DNA from: Bacteroidales bacterium
GTDB taxonomy: Bacteria > Bacteroidota > Bacteroidia > Bacteroidales > PUMT01
Assembly: GCA_007119075.1 (NCBI GenBank)
Contig: SKQJ01000327.1
Span: 1 to 10,755, forward strand
DNA: 10,755 nt
Reading direction: 5' to 3'
Shown: in pieces, positions 1 through 6,987 of the stretch
Layout: each line of letters begins with the position of its first letter
Numbering within the stretch: the first letter of the stretch is position 1
Translations under genes and position numbers: made by a program
Notes under the pieces: model-generated
Told to the model about the DNA's origin: nothing
Database searches by the model: none
Seen by the model: the letters and a program-made list of their open reading frames with translations, nothing else

Positions 1-1208
1 TTCCATACGCGTTCGGCCTCTTCCCTTTCCATCTCGCCTTCAAAAACCAGCAGCCGGTAGCGGAGCATATAGGTGTTTCCCGGCTCCAGTGTCCACGATG
101 TGTTCCTGGTCGGTGAAAAATTTATGAAAACATCGCCGCGCCCGCGGTTGGCATCAGAGGGCCATACCCTTAATGGTTCCGGGTGATTGAAGTTAGCCGG
201 GAAGCCCATAATCAGCATTCCCGAAACACCCTGACCGGATACGCCGGTTACGACGCACCACTCCGCCCGCTGTCCGTCCGCCTGATCCCGGTCCAGTCCA
301 CGGGATGTATAGAAATCGCTGGTTGCATTGGTCCATTCGGCAGTTGCCCTGATAACAAAGCCTCCATACCTGTATTCTTCCAGCACAATTGTTTCGGCCG
401 GACTCAGCCTGGAGGCAATGTCAACCAGGAATTTTCCGTCACCACGGTTCCAGGCTGTAATTTCCTTGACCTCATTCATGGCGATGGTCTCATCGGATGA
501 GCCGGGCCAGGCGATATGCTGATGAAGCACCTGTATGCTGCTGAATACATCTCCTTCCCGTATTGAGGCAACCCCGCCGAAACTTACCCTTCCCTCCTCC
601 TTTGCCAGGTTCCAGAAATCGATCTCTTCTCCCCGGAAAGTTGTACGGGTCCATGGGTTCCACATGCCATAGTGATGCATATGGTCGGGTGGCTGGATCT
701 CGGTGAGCACGGTCCCGTCAGGCGACAGCAACGGATGAATGAACCCGCTGCGGCGGTATGCGGGATTTGCTCCTTCTGGAGGATAAATGGTTTCGGAATT
801 ATATTGCAAAACGGGGCTTTCGCCGGAAATTAACAGGTACGCTCCGTTACGGTTTTCGACTTTCATGGATGCCGACCCGGCAGTTCTTTTTGACTTTACA
901 AGATGAAAAACCCGGACTTCACCCGGTCCGGTCCGGTCAGAAAGCAGCCAGTGCATCCTGCGATCGAAACCGGCACTGTATTGAACCGGCACGGCAGTTT
1001 CTTTCCCCTGTATATACTCAAACAGGCTCAGCTCCTCTTCATGGATATGGGTGATCTCATCGAGTGAAACCGATACCGGAGTTTCCGCTCTTTCGTATGC
1101 TCCGGAATGAACATTTATTATGGCAACTATATCACCCTCTTCCTGAGGCATTACAAATATGCAGCCTAATGTAAATATTGCAGCAGATAAAAGAAATTTG
1201 ATCAGCAT
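1..1208 (-). CDS. DUF6807 (PmoA-like) family secreted protein, 3' end cut by the window edge
   Basis: The frame opens with ATG at 1208 and stays open for 402 codons to the left edge, so only a short C-terminus is missing. The protein begins with a hydrophobic leader (residues 1-20, with a Cys at 16 that is a poor lipobox), suggesting export. Residues about 25-110 form a beta-rich N-terminal part. The rest carries DUF6807/PF14100-type landmarks: HPLLSPDG at 158-165, PPDHMHHYGMW at 173-183, GGFVIRA at 282-288 and NHPEPLRVWP at 341-350. Pfam calls this family 'methane oxygenase PmoA', but it is unrelated to particulate methane monooxygenase, and the biochemical role is unknown. Members are often found beside glycoside hydrolases and sugar oxidoreductases. 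Here it lies 50 bp downstream of a GH29 fucosidase on the same strand, so a joint role in deoxysugar or glycan use is inferred. The family call is fairly sure; the function is not. Confidence 0.8.
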   Translation of the reverse strand, partial: MLIKFLLSAAIFTLGCIFVMPQEEGDIVAIINVHSGAYERAETPVSVSLDEITHIHEEELSLFEYIQGKETAVPVQYSAGFDRRMHWLLSDRTGPGEVRVFHLVKSKRTAGSASMKVENRNGAYLLISGESPVLQYNSETIYPPEGANPAYRRSGFIHPLLSPDGTVLTEIQPPDHMHHYGMWNPWTRTTFRGEEIDFWNLAKEEGRVSFGGVASIREGDVFSSIQVLHQHIAWPGSSDETIAMNEVKEITAWNRGDGKFLVDIASRLSPAETIVLEEYRYGGFVIRATAEWTNATSDFYTSRGLDRDQADGQRAEWCVVTGVSGQGVSGMLIMGFPANFNHPEPLRVWPSDANRGRGDVFINFSPTRNTSWTLEPGNTYMLRYRLLVFEGEMEREEAERVW

Positions 1209-1258
1209 TGGCTTATAAATTTAGGGGTTAAGGCGCCCCGCTGATATATACTGAATTT

Positions 1259-2641
1259 CTAAAGAGCACCCGATATTTTGAACACCCAGGCATAGGGCGA
1301 CGGATTATTCCCGGGATTCAGGCCCGGAGGAGAAATAGTAAGCCTGTTGCCCGACATGGAATAATCAATACGTCCTTCATACCCGAGCATGGTTACGTTC
1401 GAGGGGCTGCTGACGCCGTTTACAGCAATATCCCTGCCGTCCCATCTGGTTGATATAAGATACAGATCCTTGTCTTTCGAGGTGAAAAAAACAGTAGTCT
1501 CTTCGTCGATTGCAGGAGCATCCTCCCAGACCCTGGTGCCGTAAATCCCCTCTCCGTTTATCCTCAGCCAGTCGCCGATATCACGCAGCCTCTGCTGCTG
1601 TATCACCGGAATCCGGCCGTCTGCGGTAGGGCCTACATTAAGCAAAAGATTGCCTCCTCTTGCGACCTTATCAATAAGGTAATGGATCAGAAATTCGGAA
1701 GTTTCATAATCGTCGAGGTTTTCGTTGCGGTTGTATCCGAAAGAGCCCCCGATGCCCCTGGTCTCTTCCCAGGGATGGTGGATAACGTCGCCGGTAATTT
1801 CTCCATCATGGACCAGGCCATATTCGGTGGTATAGAAATCGCCGTGCCTGCTTCGTGTTTCGCGCCCCCATCTGTCATTGACAACAACCCTGTCCCTGAC
1901 CGGCGATTCGTTGTAGAGCCAGGCGAGGAATTCGGTGCTCCGCCATGTTTCGCTGGGATGGTCCCACTCTCCGTCGGGCCAGAATATGTCAGGCTCATAC
2001 CGTGTAACCAGATCTTTCATCTGTGGCAGCATATGCTGATCGACATAACGGTCGACATCTTCATGGTAAAGGGGATTAAACCATTCATAAAGAGAGTAGT
2101 AGAAACCCATGCGCAGCCCTTCGTTTTTTACGGCTTCAGTCAGGTCCCCGGCAAGATCCCTGTGGGGGCCTATATCTACGGAGTTCCAGTTCCATGATTG
2201 CATGCTTGGCCAGAGCGGAAAACCTTCATGGTGTTTGGATACCAGAACCACATACCTGGCACCGGCGTCTTTGAATATTTCGGCCCATTTATCGGGATCA
2301 AACATCTCGGTCTTGAAATCCCTGGCAAATTCCTGGTATTTGACATTTTCTCCGTATACGTTATCATGAAAATCGCGGAATTTTTTTCCGGCTTCTGTCT
2401 CCGGCTGCTCCATCCTTCGCCAGTACCATTCTGAATACTTCTCATACACACTGCCGTCAGTCGGCCCCCAGGCAGGAACAGAGTATACGCCCCAGTGAAG
2501 GAATATCCCGAATTTGGCATCCTCAAACCATGAAGGTATGAGACGGCTGTCAATTGATTCCCAGTTCGGCTCAAACTTCTGCTGGGAAAATCCAGCCATT
2601 GTTGTTATTACAACAAAAAAGAACACGATTGATCTCTTCAT
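1259..2641 (-). CDS. Secreted alpha-L-fucosidase, glycoside hydrolase family 29
   Basis: Releases terminal alpha-L-fucose from glycans by a retaining mechanism. The 460 residues match the usual size for a catalytic (beta/alpha)8-like barrel plus a small C-terminal beta domain. A signal peptide is visible at residues 1-20, so the enzyme acts in the periplasm or outside. Family landmarks in order: AKFGIFLHWGVYSVP at 42-56, KHHEGFPLW at 136-144, GPHRDLAGDL at 158-167, DIFWPDGEW at 218-226 with D223 as the expected nucleophile, HPWEE at 289-293 with E292 a candidate acid/base (that residue varies in the family), and the RGGNLLLNVGPTADG block at 328-342. From about 375 on is the C-terminal beta domain. 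Start at 2641 is set by the signal peptide. It heads a likely two-gene transcript with the DUF6807 gene. A decayed fragment of a second GH29 gene lies upstream at 2801-2875. Exact linkage specificity cannot be read from the sequence. Confidence 0.95.
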   Translation of the reverse strand: MKRSIVFFFVVITTMAGFSQQKFEPNWESIDSRLIPSWFEDAKFGIFLHWGVYSVPAWGPTDGSVYEKYSEWYWRRMEQPETEAGKKFRDFHDNVYGENVKYQEFARDFKTEMFDPDKWAEIFKDAGARYVVLVSKHHEGFPLWPSMQSWNWNSVDIGPHRDLAGDLTEAVKNEGLRMGFYYSLYEWFNPLYHEDVDRYVDQHMLPQMKDLVTRYEPDIFWPDGEWDHPSETWRSTEFLAWLYNESPVRDRVVVNDRWGRETRSRHGDFYTTEYGLVHDGEITGDVIHHPWEETRGIGGSFGYNRNENLDDYETSEFLIHYLIDKVARGGNLLLNVGPTADGRIPVIQQQRLRDIGDWLRINGEGIYGTRVWEDAPAIDEETTVFFTSKDKDLYLISTRWDGRDIAVNGVSSPSNVTMLGYEGRIDYSMSGNRLTISPPGLNPGNNPSPYAWVFKISGAL

Positions 2642-2688
2642 TTTTACAGGTTTAGTTATATGAATTCTGTGTTTCCCCCTAAACTTTC

Positions 2689-2707
2689 CGGAATGATCAT
2701 AATTCCG
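2689..2707. promoter_or_regulatory. Inverted repeat upstream of the fucosidase gene
   Basis: CGGAAT at 2689-2694 and ATTCCG at 2702-2707 are perfect inverted copies around a 7-bp centre that itself contains TGATCA. The site lies about 50 bp before the fucosidase start. A second short repeat, GGGTT/AACCC, sits at 2741-2754. Either could be an operator for the fucosidase unit, but short inverted repeats arise by chance in AT-rich spacers. No perfect TAnnTTTG box was found in this spacer. Confidence 0.25.
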
Positions 2708-2800
2708 TCCTAAAAATACAAAATACTATTAATTTTCTTCGGGTTTTATAACCCTTATATACGAGAAGCCGACACGAGTTTTCCACTTTTGCCACAGTGT

Positions 2801-2875
2801 AAACCCATGTGCAGACCTTAATTTTTGACGGCTTCGGTCAGACTCCGGCAAGATCCCGGTGGGGGCCTGTCTCTA
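2801..2875 (-). pseudogene. 75-bp relic of a second GH29 fucosidase gene
   Basis: By hand alignment this stretch matches 2103-2178, inside the intact fucosidase gene, at 64 of 75 aligned positions with a single 1-base gap, in the same orientation. It corresponds to fucosidase residues about 155-180 (the GPHRDLAG to GLRMGF region). It cannot be functional: one base is missing in the codon matching D166, and the codon matching E174 is TAA (2818-2820 on the plus strand). Similarity stops sharply on both sides; the left flank is the fucosidase leader and the right end lies about 11 bp from the stop codon of the glycosyltransferase gene. This is best read as the last remnant of a former tandem or paralogous fucosidase gene. 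Confidence 0.8.
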
Positions 2876-2886
2876 AGCGCCCCAGG

Positions 2887-4011
2887 TCATTTCCCGACTT
2901 TTCTGCCTTTCCAGTATATATCGCCGCTAAAAGAAGCCACGGCGGTGTAATTTACATAAAATGGATACAAAATCTGCATCAGGGGAAAATAAAACATCAG
3001 TCTTCTCTTTCTGAAATACCCGGTTATGCTGTATAGAAAGGGGAAATCAACAAGTGATTTGCCGACCCACATCAGTGCAGCCAAAAGCAAGAAGCCCGGA
3101 ATAAAAAATCCCGCGATCATAAAGGCCAGCAAAAGGAAGTTGACTGTAAATACCAGGATTGCAGTGAAGAGAGAGGCTTTGGTATTGTAATACAGACTTT
3201 TGGATGCCCATCGGCCCCGTTGTTCGAAAAAACCTTTCAGGCTGCCCCGGACTCTGGATTCGGCACAGGCATCGGCTGACTTCAAAAAGATTATTTTACG
3301 GCCCTTTTTATGCAATGTCAGCAACAGAAAGACATCATCTCCGGAGGATATTTTATCCCGGGCAGGATCATCGGCTTCCAGGTAGGCTTCTTTTTTGAAT
3401 GCCAGATTGGCCGAGCTGCACATAACGGGATTGCCGGTCCGGATTGCCCCTGCAGCTGAGCCTTGCAGGCTGATATGCTCAAGCTGCTGGAACTTGCTCA
3501 ACAAGCTTTCATCGCCGTTCAGCAAAACCGGCCCGGCAATCAGATCCGCCCCCGAATGAACCAGGCAATCGGCAATTGTTCCGACCCATTCGGCCGAAAC
3601 TCTGCAATCAGCATCCGTAAGAAGAATAGATGAGAAACGGGCATAGCTGACCCCGAGGCGTATCGCAGCCTTTTTGCCGTGCAAGCCTTCCGGCAGCTTC
3701 AGATAGCGAAAATTTATATGCTTATTTATAAACTGCGAGGCGATCTCGTGCGTCAGATCGGAAGAATTATCGTCAATAATGATAACATCCAACAGATTGC
3801 GGGGATAATTCTGCCTGGCAAGACTTCTGAGAAGCCCTGAAATATTTTCTTCTTCGTCTCTGGCAGCTATGATAACAGAAATCCCGGGTTTTTCATAATC
3901 TGTACGTGAACTCCATGTGGCCGTTTTCACCCACCCGTAATAAAACCAACCTATCCAGAGGATATAGGGAACTATCAGCAGAACGGCAATGATATAGAAC
4001 CACCAGAACAT
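2887..4011 (-). CDS. Membrane-bound family 2 glycosyltransferase
   Basis: Transfers a sugar from a nucleotide-activated donor; acceptor unknown. The 374 residues begin with a transmembrane segment (about 3-27), followed by a cytoplasmic GT-A domain. Seen motifs: SVIIAARDEEENI at 45-57, IIIDDNSSD at 77-85 (nucleotide binding), the metal-binding DAD at 133-135, SSGDD at 222-226 (base region), and QRGRW at 264-268, the Q/RxxRW motif of processive and related GT2 enzymes. Three hydrophobic segments follow (about 281-303, 306-326, 339-357). The architecture resembles GT2 proteins that glycosylate lipid or surface carriers. The start at 4011 lies 9 bp after the stop of the upstream acetyltransferase, so the two are probably cotranscribed. 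Its 3' end almost touches the fucosidase relic. Confidence 0.9.
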   Translation of the reverse strand: MFWWFYIIAVLLIVPYILWIGWFYYGWVKTATWSSRTDYEKPGISVIIAARDEEENISGLLRSLARQNYPRNLLDVIIIDDNSSDLTHEIASQFINKHINFRYLKLPEGLHGKKAAIRLGVSYARFSSILLTDADCRVSAEWVGTIADCLVHSGADLIAGPVLLNGDESLLSKFQQLEHISLQGSAAGAIRTGNPVMCSSANLAFKKEAYLEADDPARDKISSGDDVFLLLTLHKKGRKIIFLKSADACAESRVRGSLKGFFEQRGRWASKSLYYNTKASLFTAILVFTVNFLLLAFMIAGFFIPGFLLLAALMWVGKSLVDFPFLYSITGYFRKRRLMFYFPLMQILYPFYVNYTAVASFSGDIYWKGRKVGK

Positions 4012-4020
4012 ACCCGAAAT

Positions 4021-4473
4021 TCATTTCTTAATCCACTCAAACAGACTATAATGCTCACCGTCCATTCCGCAATGCCTGTAAACCCGTATGGCTCTCTCAT
4101 TGGCCCTATCTACATACAGGCGTATGCCTTTGAGGTCATTCCGGTCTTCAACCAATTGTTTAATATGATCATATAATGCTTTGAATATGCCTTTTTTACG
4201 ATAATCAGGCAAAACATAAACCGATTGAATCCATAGCATCCATCCATCTCTCCAGTCGCTCCATTCACGGGTGATGAGCAGGCACGCCTTAATCTCTCCT
4301 GCTGCTTCGGCAATGTAATAGGTTCCCCTGGCTGAATCAAAAAAAACTGCATTTACTCCTGCCTCGACCGTATGCGTCTCAAGATGAATATTCTCCGTTT
4401 CCAGCGCAAGCTTTTCCTGAAACCGGGCAATGGTTTGGCCGTCGGTGGGTACTGCCTGTCTGACTCTTATCAT
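4021..4473 (-). CDS. GNAT-family N-acetyltransferase
   Basis: Predicted acetyl-CoA dependent transferase of unknown substrate, 150 residues and cytoplasmic. Numbered from the chosen start, motif A is VYVLPDYRKKGIF at 85-97, where R92-K-K-G95 forms the pyrophosphate-binding loop. Motif B is RANERAIRVYRHCGM at 123-137, with the typical Asn (126) and Tyr (132). The start ATG at 4471-4473 is preferred because the protein then opens with MIRVRQAVPTD, as GNAT domains usually do. An in-frame ATG at 4509 would add 12 residues that look unlike the family. The stop lies 9 bp before the glycosyltransferase start, suggesting a two-gene operon; the acetyltransferase may act on the same glycan or amino sugar, but this is inference from position only. 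Confidence 0.88.
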   Translation of the reverse strand: MIRVRQAVPTDGQTIARFQEKLALETENIHLETHTVEAGVNAVFFDSARGTYYIAEAAGEIKACLLITREWSDWRDGWMLWIQSVYVLPDYRKKGIFKALYDHIKQLVEDRNDLKGIRLYVDRANERAIRVYRHCGMDGEHYSLFEWIKK

Positions 4474-4689
4474 TATGCGGGGATTGAATTGGATATTTCC
4501 CGGGCACATGGAGGATTACCCGGGATCATGGCTGCAAATTAGATATTTTAAATGAAAAAATAACTTTTCTCAAGGCACAGTGGGTCAAATTAGCCGCTAA
4601 TGACTTAGTGATTACGAGAGAAACCCGAAATATATGATTTGCAAAACACATGCAGGAACTTTTTTCGGGGCATAATCAGGAGCCAGCTG

Positions 4690-5778
4690 TTATGCTCCCT
4701 GGATATCGAGGTTGGTGAGCCCGGCAGCATATGCGGCCCTTACGGCGTTTTGGTATTCGCCTACCGTCAGCCTGCGGGCTATTTCAGGATATTCGTGAGC
4801 CTTGAAATAAGGTGTGTACTGAGACATCAGGTTTATATAAGTATTCAGCGGAAGGTTGGCGGCTATCCATTTCATCAGATCCCCGGTGCCTCCCACATTA
4901 TTTGGCATAACCAGATGCCTTATTATCAAACCTTTTTGAAGTATGCCCCGGTTAGCCGAGGGATCGGCGACACCGACCTGCCTGTTCATCTCAATAACTG
5001 CTGTGCGTGCCATTTCCGGGTATGATTCTGCACCGGGAGAATATTTATCGGCCATTCCTGCATCAAAATACTTGAAGTCGGCAAGGTAGATGTCAATAAC
5101 CCCGTCAAGCAGGTGAAGTATTTCAAGTCGCTCGTAACCACTGGTATTGTATGCCACCGGCAATTTAAGCCCCCTCGAGGCGGCATCATCAAGTGCAAAA
5201 AGGATATGGGGCGCATAATGGGTGGGAGTGACCACATTGATGTTATGGCAGCCGATCCGCTGCAGCTCAAGCATCATGTTGGCCAGCCTCCGGATATTCA
5301 CATTTCTTCCGGCGCCGCCCTGGCTGATCTCCCAGTTGATACAAAAAACACAGAGCAAGGCACAATTGGTGAAGAAAATGGTGCCGGAGCCATTTCTCCC
5401 GACAAGGGGCCTTTCCTCGCCAAAATGAGGATTATATGAAGAGACCTGTAACTGGGATGTAGCATTGCAGTAATCCCCTTTCTGACCTCTCAGCCTGTCC
5501 TGTTCACATTCGCGGGGACAGAGACGGCAGGTGCTCATCATTTCCCATAATATTTCAGCCCTGACCCGAAGCTCCCCTCTGCGGTGCAGCTCCAGGTATC
5601 CCGGTTCAAATGCGGCAGTTTTTGAGCTGTTTTGCGATCCCATATGGTTATCGGATATATTGCCATGGCCCGTTGCATCATACAAAGCTTCCAGAACATG
5701 TGCGGGCATAATTCCGGCACAGGTAAGCGATGCAAGCTTCCGGAAGAATTTCCGGCGTCCGGGAGGACAGCTGTTCAT
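4690..5778 (-). CDS. PflX-like radical SAM protein with a Tat-like leader
   Basis: Member of the radical SAM proteins related to pyruvate formate-lyase activating enzyme (COG1313, PflX-like); substrate unknown. The 362 residues hold, in order: a possible twin-arginine signal with GRRKFFRK at 7-14 followed by a weakly hydrophobic stretch to about 31; a Cys cluster typical of this group, CRLCPREC at 84-91 and C104; HFGEERPLVG at 118-127; and the radical SAM CxxxCxxC motif with C139, C143 and C146, binding a 4Fe-4S cluster that cleaves S-adenosylmethionine. YNTSGYE at 210-216 and DIYLADFKY at 229-237 are further group landmarks, and the protein is full length. It has no partner on its strand: both flanks are spacers of 180 bp or more. 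The leader is unusual because radical SAM chemistry normally takes place in the cytoplasm. The family call is strong, the export call moderate. Confidence 0.9.
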   Translation of the reverse strand: MNSCPPGRRKFFRKLASLTCAGIMPAHVLEALYDATGHGNISDNHMGSQNSSKTAAFEPGYLELHRRGELRVRAEILWEMMSTCRLCPRECEQDRLRGQKGDYCNATSQLQVSSYNPHFGEERPLVGRNGSGTIFFTNCALLCVFCINWEISQGGAGRNVNIRRLANMMLELQRIGCHNINVVTPTHYAPHILFALDDAASRGLKLPVAYNTSGYERLEILHLLDGVIDIYLADFKYFDAGMADKYSPGAESYPEMARTAVIEMNRQVGVADPSANRGILQKGLIIRHLVMPNNVGGTGDLMKWIAANLPLNTYINLMSQYTPYFKAHEYPEIARRLTVGEYQNAVRAAYAAGLTNLDIQGA

Positions 5779-5970
5779 AACGACAGGATTTTTTATCTGT
5801 TCTTATCCTTTGATAAAGCCAGGGCATAATCAAAAACCTGGTCAGAGGGCCCAATTAAATTTTAACGTAAATTCCTCCCCCGAAATTGTTTTCTTATCTT
5901 CGGAAATACTGAACCTGAATTGTATCCTGACCGTAATACATACAGAAAAACATAAATATAGCTTCAGCAT

Positions 5971-5998
5971 CAAATTTATTAACCTGTAATTAGCCAAA
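5971..5998 (-). promoter_or_regulatory. Candidate Bacteroidota promoter for the radical SAM gene
   Basis: On the minus strand TAAATTTG (5971-5978) is a perfect TAnnTTTG -7 box, and TTTG (5995-5998) could be its -33 box with a 16-bp spacer, slightly shorter than usual. It would leave a leader of roughly 185 bases before the radical SAM start at 5778. The -33 element overlaps the ATG of the divergent CPBP gene. Motifs of this size occur by chance in AT-rich DNA. Confidence 0.3.
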
Positions 5999-6897
5999 TG
6001 GAAGGACAGATTGAACGACAAAACCCGCATTTGAAAAGCCCTGCCATAAAAAGAGGCTGGATGAGATCGCTGATCTATTTGATCTCCCTGTTTTTCGTCC
6101 TGATAATTTTCGGCCTTCCGGCCCTGATTGTTGCCTCCGTTGTATCCGGCAAGCCCGCCGCAACCCTCAATATTTATGAAGAAGGTGTTTATGTTTTAAT
6201 TGCGTTCCAGGCTATAGTCCTGACTGGCGTAACTGGCTTAACAGTGATGTTTGCAAGGCATATTGACAGAAGGGATCTGATAACCCTCGGGTTCGGCAAA
6301 TTCAGGAGAAATAAGGACTTATTGCTCGGACTGGCGCTTGGATTTGCTGTAATTTCACTTGGCTTTGCAATTCTATATATTTCAGGGAAACTCGAAATCA
6401 GGCATATAGATCCCGACTTCTCATTTCTCGCCGGCAGCGTGGTTCTGTGTGTGCTTATTTCATGGATGGAGGAAATTTCATTCAGGGGCTATATATTGAA
6501 CAATTTTCTGGAATCCTTTTCGCCCCTTGCCGGCTTGCTTGTTTCTTCCTTGCTTTTTGCCGGTTTCCACATGTTCAATCCCGGCATGTCATTCGTCCCC
6601 TTTCTGAATCTGTTTTTGGCAGGAATATTGCTGGGAATAGTTTTTATCTATACCAGAACTATCTGGTATGCCCTTAGCCTCCATTTCAGCTGGAACTTTT
6701 TTCAGGGGCCTGTTTTCGGTTTCAGAGTGAGCGGAATTGACATGGGAGGCTTAATTCGACAGGAAGTAAAAGGAGATGAGCTGATAACAGGCGGGGGTTT
6801 TGGTTTTGAAGGATCTATATTGTGCTCGCTTATAATAATTTTATGCATATTTGCACTTAACCGGTACTTCAGCAGGATGAGCAACAGATCCGCATAA
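5998..6897 (+). CDS. CPBP family intramembrane metalloprotease (CAAX/Rce1-like)
   Basis: Integral membrane protein of 299 residues with about eight hydrophobic segments (for example 24-48, 65-86, 108-129, 143-157, 176-194, 200-219 and 271-288). The three catalytic motifs of the CPBP/Abi family are present: EEISFRG with E158, E159 and R163; FAGFH at 187-191 with H191; and HFSWN at 229-233 with H229 and N233. These residues form the glutamate/histidine active site inside the membrane. Bacterial members are implicated in protein or peptide maturation, bacteriocin immunity or membrane-protein turnover; the substrate here cannot be told. The start at 5998 gives a short polar N-terminus before the first membrane segment. 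It is divergent from the radical SAM gene and 90 bp upstream of the S41 protease gene on the same strand. Confidence 0.92.
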   Translation: MEGQIERQNPHLKSPAIKRGWMRSLIYLISLFFVLIIFGLPALIVASVVSGKPAATLNIYEEGVYVLIAFQAIVLTGVTGLTVMFARHIDRRDLITLGFGKFRRNKDLLLGLALGFAVISLGFAILYISGKLEIRHIDPDFSFLAGSVVLCVLISWMEEISFRGYILNNFLESFSPLAGLLVSSLLFAGFHMFNPGMSFVPFLNLFLAGILLGIVFIYTRTIWYALSLHFSWNFFQGPVFGFRVSGIDMGGLIRQEVKGDELITGGGFGFEGSILCSLIIILCIFALNRYFSRMSNRSA

Positions 6898-6907
6898 ATT
6901 CAGTGAT

Positions 6908-6928
6908 CAGGGCTACACTACTGCCCTG
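6908..6928 (+). other. Hairpin between the two protease genes
   Basis: CAGGGC (6908-6913) and GCCCTG (6923-6928) can pair as a perfect 6-bp stem with a 9-base loop. It starts 11 bp after the CPBP stop codon and lies 59 bp before the S41 start. There is no following T-run, so it is not a clear intrinsic terminator. It may be a weak attenuator, an mRNA end-stabilising hairpin, or chance. Confidence 0.25.
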
Positions 6929-6987
6929 CATGTAACCGTTTATCAATATAAGCAAACCAATCATTCGGGCAGACAAATTAAAAGACC

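Noticed and set aside
1..1208. Reading the left-edge gene as a methane monooxygenase subunit
   Set aside because: The PmoA label of this domain family is a misnomer; the protein is soluble and secreted, lacks the membrane helices of particulate methane monooxygenase and lies next to a fucosidase.
1682..2197. Long open frame on the plus strand inside the fucosidase gene
   Set aside because: It is antisense to an unambiguous GH29 gene, shows no family motifs, and its composition follows the codons of the other strand.
5842..6030. Short minus-strand frame of 62 codons in the divergent promoter region, ending in a beta-strand-like segment
   Set aside because: It overlaps the start of the CPBP gene, has no recognisable signal peptide or family, and the region is better explained as promoter DNA.
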